Part shown: piece after piece, positions 30,128 through 37,571 of the stretch
How positions within the stretch are numbered: the stretch's first letter is position 1
How the letters are laid out: the number at the start of each line of letters is the position of its first letter
Assembly: GCA_002432795.1 (NCBI GenBank)
Contig: DJGU01000058.1
Span: 6,607-54,858 of the forward strand
Origin: Anaerolineaceae bacterium UBA5838
Lineage (GTDB): Bacteria > Chloroflexota > Anaerolineae > Anaerolineales > Anaerolineaceae
Length of the DNA stretch: 48,252 bases
Direction: 5' to 3'
The notes under the pieces: model-generated
The model's database searches: none
What the model saw: only the letters and a program-made list of their open reading frames with translations
Told to the model about the DNA's origin: nothing
Position numbers and translations under genes: made by a program

Positions 30128-31748
30128 TGCTGAAAAACTCCAAAAGCCCTTGGATCTAAGCGACACTGGGAGTGCTCAGGCTGGGCGGCAGATCGCGCGC
30201 GCGGCTGGAATCGTGATGAGTGCCTACATCCTTAGCACCATGGTAGGAATAGTGCGCGGCATGGTTGTTTCGCATGCTTTTGGTACCAGTGTTTCCCTCG
30301 ATTCGTTCAACGCTGCCAACCGGGTGACCGAGCTGCTCTTCAACCTTACGGCTGGGGGCGCTCTGGGTTCAGCTTTTATCCCGATGTTTACAGGTTACTT
30401 GACGCGTAAGGATCAAAAAGGCGCCTGGCGCTTGGCTTCGGGGGTGGTGAACTCGGTCTTGATCGTCCTGATTTTGGCTTCAACCCTAATGTGGATATTT
30501 GCGCCATTTTTGGTGGAGCGCGGATTGTTCGCGCTTGTGCCGGAATCGAACGCCGCGCAGGTGGCTGAGACGGCTCGCCTGCTGCGCATCATGTTGCCAA
30601 CGGTGATCATTTTTGGGATCAGCGGCTTGGTGATGGGCATGCTGAACGCCCACCAGGTCTTCCTATGGCCGGCGTTGGCACCTGCAGCCTATTCTTTTGG
30701 CATCATCCTGGGGGTATGGCTGCTGCCAGCCTCCTGGGGGATCGAACGCCTCGCGATCGGCACCGTGATTGGCGCAGCCGGGCATTTGCTGCTGCAGCTG
30801 CCGGCACTCTTGCGCCTGCCTGCCCGTAATTACGAACTGGCAGCAGGTTTCAGGGACGATCCGGTGCGCAAAGTGCTGCGCCTGATGCTGCCGCGGATTT
30901 TTGGGGCAGGCATCGTGCAGTTGAATTTTGTAGCCAACACCATCATCAGCCTCTCGCTTGGAGCAGGATCTGCAAGCGCGCTCACCTGGGCGTTTACACT
31001 GATGTTGATGCCTCAGGCGGCGATTGCGCAGTCCGCTGGCACGGCTTCGCTGCCGACGCTCTCAGCGCAGGTGGAACTGGGAAAATTTGAGGACTTTCGC
31101 CAGACTCTTTCAAGCATTGTGCGTGTTATGCTTTTGTTGGCACTGCCTGCGACGATTGGGCTTGTCTTTCTGCGTGTGCCTTTGGTGCGGGTTTTGTATG
31201 AGCGCGGCAGCTTCGATGCCACATCCACCCAAATGGTTGCCTGGGCGCTGCTCTGGTATGCCCTGGGGCTGACCGGGCACAGCCTGGTGGAAGTGTTGAG
31301 CCGCGCGTTTTACGCCATGCACGACACCAAAACCCCGGTTCTGGTCGGGGTCGCGGCGATGACGGGCAATATTCTGCTTTCCTTTTTCTTCTCCCGGCTT
31401 TTTAGCCGGATAGGCTGGCTGCCTTTGGGAGGTCTGGCGCTGGCAAACACTACGGCAACCGGGGTGGAATGCCTGGTTTTGTTTGCGATCATGCGCCGGC
31501 GCTTACAAGGAGTTGGAGGGAAGCAAATCCTGCGGACTGGTGCGCTGGCTCTGGCTGGCAGCACGGTGATGGGCTTGGTGCTATTTGGATGGATGACACT
31601 GTCCGGGGATTTAAATAAATTCCTGGTGTTGGCTGTGGGAGTTATGTTGGGGGTGCTGACCTACGGCCTGATGCTGAAGCTGCTGAAAGTGCCGGAATTG
31701 GATGCAATCTTATTGAAAATAAAAGGCAAGCTGGCTGAAAAAGGCTGA
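30111..31748 (+). CDS. murJ: MurJ, lipid II flippase (MviN family)
   Basis: MurJ moves lipid II, the peptidoglycan precursor, across the cytoplasmic membrane. The 545-residue protein has about 14 hydrophobic segments and MviN-family landmarks: GIVRGMVVSHAFGTSVSLDSFNAANRVTELLFNLTAGGALGSAFIPMFTGYL near the start, and YERGSFDATSTQMVAWALLWYALGLTGHSLVEVLSRAFYAMHDTKTPV in the second half. The start is uncertain among ATG 30096, ATG 30111 and GTG 30120; AGGG nine bases before GTG 30120 is the best-spaced ribosome site. All lie within the last codons of mazG or just behind, so the two genes are coupled. Confidence 0.93.
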   Translation: MLGVNNAEKLQKPLDLSDTGSAQAGRQIARAAGIVMSAYILSTMVGIVRGMVVSHAFGTSVSLDSFNAANRVTELLFNLTAGGALGSAFIPMFTGYLTRKDQKGAWRLASGVVNSVLIVLILASTLMWIFAPFLVERGLFALVPESNAAQVAETARLLRIMLPTVIIFGISGLVMGMLNAHQVFLWPALAPAAYSFGIILGVWLLPASWGIERLAIGTVIGAAGHLLLQLPALLRLPARNYELAAGFRDDPVRKVLRLMLPRIFGAGIVQLNFVANTIISLSLGAGSASALTWAFTLMLMPQAAIAQSAGTASLPTLSAQVELGKFEDFRQTLSSIVRVMLLLALPATIGLVFLRVPLVRVLYERGSFDATSTQMVAWALLWYALGLTGHSLVEVLSRAFYAMHDTKTPVLVGVAAMTGNILLSFFFSRLFSRIGWLPLGGLALANTTATGVECLVLFAIMRRRLQGVGGKQILRTGALALAGSTVMGLVLFGWMTLSGDLNKFLVLAVGVMLGVLTYGLMLKLLKVPELDAILLKIKGKLAEKG

Positions 31749-31957
31749 AAGTATTGCAAAATCTGACCAGTTGGTCAGTATTCGCATCAAATGGTTGAAC
31801 AATGAAGGCTTATATGGCGTTTGTGTGAGCATTTCCTTTTATCTTTCAAACAGATTTTCTTGGGTCGTAAAGGACACCCCGTCTATGCTGTCTACACGGG
31901 TAATCACGGGGGGTTACCCCTACAACTGGGGGGTTGAGGGAGAGGTGGCTTTCGTAG

Positions 31958-31979
31958 GGGCAGACCCCTGTGTCTGCCC
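31958..31979. repeat. Short palindromic repeat (GGGCAGAC hairpin)
   Basis: GGGCAGAC, loop CCCTGT, GTCTGCCC, preceded by GTAGG. It resembles the GTAGGGG...hairpin fragments dispersed in many bacterial genomes (recalled, not searched). The 31749-32014 spacer holds only this and a similar GGGGTTACCCC stretch. Confidence 0.5.
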
Positions 31980-32014
31980 TGAAAACTGTAAGAAATCAAC
32001 CTTGTCTGGCAAGA

Positions 32015-32890
32015 ATGGCTGAGCTCCCTCTTTCTTTTCTGCAAGAATTGACAGGCCTTGCTTTAGGCCAGGATGCTAACACATCGGTCATTGGCTACGC
32101 TCAGCGGCACTTGCGCCGGATGGCAGACCTGGCGGAAAGCGCTTACGCAGGCGAAGTACCGGAGTTTCCAATCTGCCGGCTGCATCCGCTGGGGAGGTTG
32201 GCGGTGCTTGTCTGGAAGTTGGCTGAGATTCGGGGTGAGTATGAGAATCTTGGCGTTTCAGAGAAAATTATTAACGATACTTTCAGCGATATAGCCTTGC
32301 GGCAGCGTTTGTTTTACCAAAAAACCGCCAAGGTCGGGCTAAGCCGCGCGGATTGCATCTGGCTGCGGCATTTGGTAAGCGCGCAGATTTTCAAGCTGGG
32401 CGTGCTGCAGTATCAGCCGATGAAAATGGTTTACCTGGAAAGCTGCGATGACGGAAGCCCGTTTTTTGTGATCACCGATGCTCAGAAATCCAGGCTGCCG
32501 GCGGGCACGCCCGTGTTGAACGTGCACATCCAAACCGGGGCAGATCTGGCGCAGGAGCGTGTGGCCGAGTCGCTGCAGATGGCAAGAGGTTTCTTTAAAG
32601 ATGTTTTCCCAGGGACGCAATTCCGGGCGATGGTGTGCTATTCGTGGTTGTTGCACTCAGGTTTGAAGAGTCTGCTTCCTCCTGACAGCCGGATTTTGGG
32701 TTTTGCGAAGAATTTTGATGTGATCAGTGAAACGAGGGATGACACTCAGGCTATGGAGCGTATCTTCGGCAAGCGCTTCCGGCGGAAAGCAGATTATCCC
32801 CAGCAGACGAGCCTTCAGCGGGCAGCCTTGCGTAACCCTTCCAAGCTTGGCTATGCCCTGGGTGTGATTTACTTGAATTGGGGTGGTTAG
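32015..32890 (+). CDS. GNAT-like acyltransferase domain protein (DUF5596-type)
   Basis: The 291-residue protein is probably an acyltransferase of the two-domain GNAT-like type. The C-terminal half reads GTPVLNVHIQTGADLAQERVAESL, QMARGFFKDVFPGTQF, VCYSWLLHSGLKSLLPPDSRILGFAKNF. This is the pattern of the GNAT_C domain (HIP.G.L......SL..A..FF...FP...F....SWLL...L...LP..SNI..F), preceded by an N-terminal partner domain. The start is placed at ATG 32015 (CAAGA upstream, a weak site). An upstream GTG at 31970 lies in the palindrome at 31958-31979. The substrate cannot be told from the sequence. It is a lone gene between murJ and a repeat array. Confidence 0.6.
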   Translation: MAELPLSFLQELTGLALGQDANTSVIGYAQRHLRRMADLAESAYAGEVPEFPICRLHPLGRLAVLVWKLAEIRGEYENLGVSEKIINDTFSDIALRQRLFYQKTAKVGLSRADCIWLRHLVSAQIFKLGVLQYQPMKMVYLESCDDGSPFFVITDAQKSRLPAGTPVLNVHIQTGADLAQERVAESLQMARGFFKDVFPGTQFRAMVCYSWLLHSGLKSLLPPDSRILGFAKNFDVISETRDDTQAMERIFGKRFRRKADYPQQTSLQRAALRNPSKLGYALGVIYLNWGG

Positions 32891-32960
32891 CAATGACACA
32901 TAGCTGGTACTGCGAGACCTTTGCTGGCTAGTTGTGATGGTTGATGCAGGTAAAGCATAC

Positions 32961-33135
32961 CTGTCATTGCGAGCCCTTTGACAGCAAGATGATAGGGGTA
33001 AAGGGGCGGTACTTTGGCAAAGGTCGCGGCAATCTCAAATCTGGAAGGTTGTAGAAATATTGCGGTATCTATCCCACGGTTGAATTTTGTGGTGGGCTAT
33101 CAGTTTAGATTGCTTCGCTGTGCTCGCAATGACAG
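32961..33135. repeat. 175-bp inverted-repeat element, copy A
   Basis: The ends are CTGTCATTGCGAG and CTCGCAATGACAG, a perfect 13-bp inverted pair. Inside are CTTTGGCAAAGGTCGYGGCAATCTC-like and TTTTGTGGTGGGCTATC-like stretches. There is no open frame of interest. The gene-free interval 32891-33796 consists of this element, copies B and C, and shorter related fragments. Confidence 0.85.
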
Positions 33136-33216
33136 TATCCGCCCGCAGTTTAGATTTTTTACGAAATAGTACACTTCGTGTCACAAAAGAGGCTTGCAAT
33201 GACAGCAAAACTCCAC

Positions 33217-33391
33217 CTGTCATTGCGAGACCTTTGCCCATAGGCTGTGAAGGTTGAGGGGGTGATGCTTTGGCAAAGGTCGTGGCAATCTCAAATCTTG
33301 AAGGTTGCAGAAATATTGCGGTATCTATACAATGGTTGAATTTTGTAGTTTGCTATCAGTTTAGATTGCTTCGCTGCGCTCGCAATGACAG
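33217..33391. repeat. 175-bp inverted-repeat element, copy B
   Basis: This has the same length and ends as copy A, with clearly homologous inside (AAAGGTCGTGGCAATCTCAA, GAAATATTGCGGTATCTATA). Confidence 0.85.
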
Positions 33392-33512
33392 ATTAAAAAG
33401 GGATTCGCAAGGACAGAAACCGCACGCAGTTCAGATTGCTTCGCTGCACTCGCGATGGCAGAAGCCGTTAGCATTATAGATTGCTGCGCTCGCAATGACA
33501 GAAAACCTCTAC

Positions 33513-33688
33513 CTGTCATTGCGAGACTTTTGCCAGCAGGTATTGATGGATGAAAAAGGCGGAGCTTTGGCAAAGGTCGTGGCAATCTCAAATCTGGGAA
33601 GTTGTGAAAATATTGCTGTATAAATCCCAGGGTTGAATTTTGTGGTGTGCCTACATTTTAGATTGTTTCGCTGCGCTCGCAATGACAG
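33513..33688. repeat. 176-bp inverted-repeat element, copy C
   Basis: This has the same CTGTCATTGCGAG/CTCGCAATGACAG ends, one base longer and somewhat more diverged inside. Short additional fragments of the right arm (GATTGCTTCGCTGCACTCGC-like) lie before it and after it. Confidence 0.85.
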
Positions 33689-33796
33689 ATTAAAAAAGGA
33701 TTCGCGATGGCAGAAGCCGTTAGCATTTTAGATTGCTCATGAAATAGTACACATCGTGTCGCAAAGGATGCTCGCAATGGCAACTAACTAACAGCA

Positions 33797-34264
33797 TCAG
33801 CGCCAAACCATAACCCACTGCACCGCGAAAGCAATCACTATCCCAAAAAACACACCCACGCCCGCCTCGCCAGGAGTGTGACCGATGATTTCCCGCAGGT
33901 AGGAGACCTGGTCTTCCTCAAGTTTCTTCAAATGCAGCAGCTCGCGCACAATCTGATTGATGCGTTCAGCATGCAAGCCTGCCTGCCGGCGGACCCCTGT
34001 TGCATCGTATACCACGATACCAGCAATCGCGAGTGCCAGGGCGAACATCGGGCTGCCCCAACCGACATTCAGCCCTATGGAAGTCGCAACGGCGGTCATC
34101 AGCGCGGAGTGCGAAGAGGGCATACCTCCGGCGTTCAACAGCAGCGTCCAGTCCCAGCGTTTGTAGCGCAGGTACTCCACGGGCACTTTGATCAACTGTG
34201 CCAGGATCCAGCTAAGCATGGTTGAGATACCAACCGGATTGGTGAAGAAACTTAAAAAGTTCAC
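33797..34264 (-). CDS. Divergent PAP2 family membrane protein (DUF212)
   Basis: The 155-residue protein has about four hydrophobic segments and the hallmarks of the divergent PAP2 (DUF212, B. subtilis YuiD) family: GGMPSSHSA at 46-54, VVYDATGVRRQAGLHAERIN and LREIIGHTPGEAGVG. PAP2-like proteins are lipid phosphatases; catalytic function in this divergent branch is unproven. The start is GTG at 34264, overlapping the xseB stop by four bases (GTGA), so it is translated with xseB. It is the last gene of a three-gene minus-strand operon. Confidence 0.88.
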   Translation of the reverse strand: MNFLSFFTNPVGISTMLSWILAQLIKVPVEYLRYKRWDWTLLLNAGGMPSSHSALMTAVATSIGLNVGWGSPMFALALAIAGIVVYDATGVRRQAGLHAERINQIVRELLHLKKLEEDQVSYLREIIGHTPGEAGVGVFFGIVIAFAVQWVMVWR

Positions 34265-34482
34265 GCCGACTCACCATCCACGGATGAAGTGGTCGAGCTA
34301 AGCGTTTCCACGCGTAATTGAGCGGTCTCCAGCAGTTGGCTGCAGATGTCGCTCAGGCGTTTGCCTTCTTCATACAGTTTCAGTGCTTCCTCCAGCGGCA
34401 GTTCAGTGTTTTCGAGCTGGGTGATGATCTGCTGCAGGGAGGCAAAGGCAGTTTCAAAACTGGGTGTGGATTGGTCGGTCAT
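34261..34482 (-). CDS. xseB: Exodeoxyribonuclease VII small subunit
   Basis: XseB is the small subunit of exonuclease VII, which degrades single-stranded DNA to oligonucleotides in both directions. The 73 residues have the typical FETAFASLQQIITQLENTELPLEEALKLYEEGKRLSDICSQLL two-helix hairpin. Its ATG overlaps the xseA stop (ATGA) and its stop overlaps the DUF212 start, so the three are coupled. Confidence 0.95.
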   Translation of the reverse strand: MTDQSTPSFETAFASLQQIITQLENTELPLEEALKLYEEGKRLSDICSQLLETAQLRVETLSSTTSSVDGESA

Positions 34483-35711
34483 GAGTTATCTCCTGAGATA
34501 GTTGCGGCGATTTTGCCATCGCTCAACTGGATCTGGATGGATTGGTTTGGACTGGTCTGATTGCGGCGCGAAATCAGTTGGTGGGTCTGGGCGTCGCTGA
34601 CGATGGCAAAGCCGCGCCTGAGCACTGCCATTGGGCTCACGCTTTCCAGGCGGGCAAGCTGGTTTTGCAGTTTGAGCTGACGCTCGGCAAGGTAGTGGCG
34701 CATGGCGCGCTCGAGACGCTCGCGTGTTTCGTCCTGAGATTGAAGGTAAGTGCGCACGCGCTGTGCCGGAGAGTGACGCTGCAAGCGGTTTTCTGCAAGC
34801 AGCAAGTCCTGACGCAAATTGCTCAACCTGGTTTTGAGGTTGAGGTTCAGATTTTGTCGGATGGCGAGAAGCTCCGCTGCCAGGTCAGCACTGGTAATCG
34901 GGGTAGCAAGTTCGGCTGCGGCTGTGGGGGTGGGGGCGCGCAGGTCGGCCGCGAAATCGGCGATGGTGAAGTCCGTTTCGTGCCCCACGCCCGAGATGAC
35001 TGGTACATGCGAGGCGCGGATGGCGTAAGCGACGGCTTCATCGTTGAATGACCACAAATCCTCGATCGAGCCGCCACCGCGGGCAAGGATGATCAGGTCC
35101 AGATCGGGCAGCGTTTTGAGCGATTGGAAGGCACCGACTATGCCGGCAGGGGCTTCAGCACCCTGAACAGGGGTCGGGGCAAGCGTGACGCGCACCAGCG
35201 GCAGGCGCCGGCGCAGGGTGTTCAGAATGTCCTGCAGGGCAGCTCCGCTGGCGGAGGTGATGACGCCGATGTGTCGCGGGAATTGCGGCAGCGGGCGCTT
35301 CAGTTCGGACGCAAAGAGCCCCTCCTCTTCAAGGCGGGCTTTGAGGCGCAGAAATTCCTGGTAGAGCTGACCTTCCCCAACCGGCTGCATTTCGTCGATG
35401 TAAAGCTGCACCTGCCCCCCAGCTGGATAAAGGCTCATGGCGCCGTGGGCTTCCACACTCAGGCCATCCTTGGGGTTGAAACGCAGGCGGAAGGTCTGGC
35501 TCTTCCACATCACGCAGCGCAGTTGTGCTTCGCTGTCTTTGAGGGTGAAATAGAGGTGCCCGGAACGCGGCTGGCTCAAGTTGGAAATCTCTCCCCGAAC
35601 CCAGACGTCGCGCAGGATCTCGTCGCTCTCAAGCACTTCACGCAGGTAATTGCTGAGAGTGGTAACGGTAAAAACCATCGGTTGAAGCGGCGGAAAGTCG
35701 AATTCAAGCAT
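34479..35711 (-). CDS. xseA: Exodeoxyribonuclease VII large subunit
   Basis: The large, catalytic subunit has 410 residues: an N-terminal OB fold (VWVRGEISNLSQPRSGHLYFTLKDSEAQLRCVMWKSQ), a catalytic core (PRHIGVITSASGAALQDILNTLRRRLPLVRVTL, LILARGGGSIEDLWSFNDE, VISGVGHETDFTIADFAADLRAPTPTAAAEL) and a coiled-coil C-terminal part. The start at ATG 35711 has no clear Shine-Dalgarno; the conserved part begins at about residue 13, so a shorter start is possible. It is the first gene of the operon with xseB. Confidence 0.96.
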   Translation of the reverse strand: MLEFDFPPLQPMVFTVTTLSNYLREVLESDEILRDVWVRGEISNLSQPRSGHLYFTLKDSEAQLRCVMWKSQTFRLRFNPKDGLSVEAHGAMSLYPAGGQVQLYIDEMQPVGEGQLYQEFLRLKARLEEEGLFASELKRPLPQFPRHIGVITSASGAALQDILNTLRRRLPLVRVTLAPTPVQGAEAPAGIVGAFQSLKTLPDLDLIILARGGGSIEDLWSFNDEAVAYAIRASHVPVISGVGHETDFTIADFAADLRAPTPTAAAELATPITSADLAAELLAIRQNLNLNLKTRLSNLRQDLLLAENRLQRHSPAQRVRTYLQSQDETRERLERAMRHYLAERQLKLQNQLARLESVSPMAVLRRGFAIVSDAQTHQLISRRNQTSPNQSIQIQLSDGKIAATISGDNS

Positions 35712-35895
35712 GGGTAAAGTATAAGCGATTTAGTGGAAATTTCGATGGCAGCGGAAAAGGTTGCTACTGCGGAGATGAATAATGGGAGTAGTAGAGGGGC
35801 AAGCGATCAATCCTTTAAAACCTTAATCAACGGCTTTTATGAAAGCTTTGAGATTGTATAATCACATACAACCTGTCCTGATTGAGAGGAGACCC

Positions 35896-36540
35896 GTGAA
35901 ACGAATTCTTTTTGCTGTGATTATTCTTCTTGTGACGCTGAGCGCCTGCGTCACCCCTCAGAATACCAACGTTGAAGCCGAACTGCGGGCAACATTGGTG
36001 GCGGTGAATGTTCAATCGACAATTCAGGCAGACCAAATAACCTCTTTAGAAACGCTATTAGCACAGCCTACGGCGACTTGTCCGGTCTGCCCGACGCCCG
36101 AGCCCACTTTCACACCGCTTAAACCTACCGAGACACCTGTACCGACAGCGACTGTCCAAGCCACCGGAAGCGTTTCCGGGAGGTTGGGTTATCCCTCTGA
36201 AATGGTCCCACCGCTAAGGGTTGTGGCATTTAATATCCTGACAGGTGAGTATTATTGGCAAAATACGGTGCTGAACCAGATGAATTACCGGTTTGAATCG
36301 CTGCCGGTGGGCACGTATCATGTGCTGGCTTATCTGATTGAGAATCCTACCAGAACCTTTTACGCGGCATATTCCAATTTCGTCACTTGTGGCTACCTGG
36401 AGAGTTGCACGGACCACACTTTGGTCGCCGTTGAAGTCAAAGCGGGGATGGAAACCACCAACGTTGACCCGAATGATTGGTATGGTACCGACCCGGAAGC
36501 ACTTGGTTGGCCGCTCGACCCGACTATTAACTGGAATTAG
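35896..36540 (+). CDS. Lipoprotein with Thr/Pro-rich linker, unknown function
   Basis: The 214-residue protein starts at GTG 35896 behind GAGAGGAG. It has a lipoprotein signal: hydrophobic core FAVIILLVTL and lipobox LSAC with Cys18. A helical stretch with possible coiled coil (about 25-55) is followed by CPVCPTPEPTFTPLKPTETPVPTAT, a typical Thr/Pro linker of Chloroflexi lipoproteins. A C-terminal domain (about 90-214) may have a carboxypeptidase-regulatory-like beta fold (SVSGRLGYPSEMVPPLRVVAF, FESLPVGTYHVLAYL). It is expected on the outer side of the membrane. No catalytic motif is seen. Confidence 0.75.
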   Translation: MKRILFAVIILLVTLSACVTPQNTNVEAELRATLVAVNVQSTIQADQITSLETLLAQPTATCPVCPTPEPTFTPLKPTETPVPTATVQATGSVSGRLGYPSEMVPPLRVVAFNILTGEYYWQNTVLNQMNYRFESLPVGTYHVLAYLIENPTRTFYAAYSNFVTCGYLESCTDHTLVAVEVKAGMETTNVDPNDWYGTDPEALGWPLDPTINWN

Positions 36541-36567
36541 CTGAGCCTTGCCGTTCCATAACTTCTT

Positions 36568-36587
36568 GGTTGACGCGTGCGTCAACC
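36568..36587. repeat. Perfect palindrome GGTTGACGC-GT-GCGTCAACC
   Basis: This has nine-base arms around GT and is followed by CTACC. It lies in the short gap after the lipoprotein gene and could act as a 3' hairpin or be a dispersed repeat. Confidence 0.55.
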
Positions 36588-36651
36588 CTACCAAATTTTT
36601 GAACGTGTCTTCGCACGCAACAAGCCGGCGAGAACAAAATTCCTGAGGTAG

Positions 36652-36671
36652 GGGCATGGCATGCCATGCCC
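36652..36671. repeat. Perfect 20-bp palindrome
   Basis: GGGCATGGCATGCCATGCCC is its own complement, preceded by GTAGG. This form recalls the GTAGGGGCATGGCATGCC-type dispersed repeats in bacterial genomes (recalled). Confidence 0.6.
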
Positions 36672-36690
36672 GCCCAGGATAACCTTGGGG

Positions 36691-36718
36691 TGTTTAGATA
36701 ATTATGATTATCTAAACA
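36691..36718. repeat. AT-rich perfect hairpin with 12-base arms
   Basis: TGTTTAGATAAT, loop TATG, ATTATCTAAACA. It is downstream of two convergent genes (35896+ and 36779-), so it could terminate both or bind a protein. It is not GC-rich and has no T-run. Confidence 0.6.
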
Positions 36719-36778
36719 TTCTCCGGGGTGATTGTTTACAAGATTCAGGGAAGGGCGAGGCTCAGCAATGGAATGCTC

Positions 36779-37444
36779 CTACATCGGTACGTTGGGGGTT
36801 TGCTGCCAGTCGTCAGGGTTTGAGATTACGCTTTCAATCGGATGCTTTGAGGAGTCGCCAGAGCGGCGGATGAGGTTGACCAGACTCAAGACGGAAAGGG
36901 CAAAAAGGATAGCGATGCCGACGATTGAGAGCCAAACTGACCCGCTATCCGCTGTTGTGTCCAAAAGGTAAGGCAAAAAGACCTCTTTGAGATTAGGATA
37001 TTCTTCTTTGAGAGCCTCTAAAACCTGAATTTTTTCTTCATCCGTCAACCTGACAATTTTGCCAGTGACAGGTCCTGGTTGAATGTCATCACCTTTCCCG
37101 GAACCCGGGTATTTTGCTAATAAAAGCCGGTCCTCAAACAGCAGCGCATAATACGAATGACTAATAAATTCAGTGCCATTATCCAATTTTTCAAACAAGT
37201 GATAGCTGGTGTCCAGAGCCATAATTGGATAGGTCGTCACATAAGTGCGGAAAGTGTCCTGTGGACCCTGATACGAAATCAACTCCTCGCTGCTAACCTC
37301 AAAAGGTCCCGTAAAGTGATTGTAGAGTGGTTTAATATTGAAAGCCACCAGGAGGGCTAAAAGCAGAATGGCGGTTGCGGCTAAGACAAGCGCAGTGAGA
37401 TTGCTGATTTTTATTGCTTTTTGGACCGTAGAATTTTGTTCCAT
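36779..37444 (-). CDS. Two-transmembrane protein with external domain, unknown function
   Basis: The 221 residues include two hydrophobic segments: LVLAATAILLLALLVAFNI (about 19-37) and VWLSIVGIAILFALSVLSLVNLI (about 170-192). The domain of about 130 residues between them is predicted to be outside, with a short cytosolic tail behind. No known motif was recognised in the domain. ATG 37444 is preceded by GGAGGAG. It diverges from the protease gene at 37572. I do not recognise a family and assign no function. Confidence 0.7.
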   Translation of the reverse strand: MEQNSTVQKAIKISNLTALVLAATAILLLALLVAFNIKPLYNHFTGPFEVSSEELISYQGPQDTFRTYVTTYPIMALDTSYHLFEKLDNGTEFISHSYYALLFEDRLLLAKYPGSGKGDDIQPGPVTGKIVRLTDEEKIQVLEALKEEYPNLKEVFLPYLLDTTADSGSVWLSIVGIAILFALSVLSLVNLIRRSGDSSKHPIESVISNPDDWQQTPNVPM

Positions 37445-37571
37445 ATATGACTCCTCCCGAGATGGCTGAGGGTAATTACACTGGCTGGGGCCTATGGTGG
37501 GTGTTGCTTATCGAAAACTGGCTCCTTTCATGTACAATAGATGCGTAGCCACGATTCTACGGAGAGTTGCA

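Noticed and set aside
31771..32022. 83-residue plus-strand open frame
   Set aside because: It covers a palindromic repeat (VGADPCVCPENC peptide) and overlaps the acyltransferase gene start.
34542..35717. Plus-strand open frames of 169 and 197 residues
   Set aside because: They are antisense to xseA, whose domains and overlaps with xseB are clear.
35857..35862. TATAAT as promoter of the lipoprotein gene
   Set aside because: A good -10 but no recognisable -35 at normal spacing; not listed as a feature.
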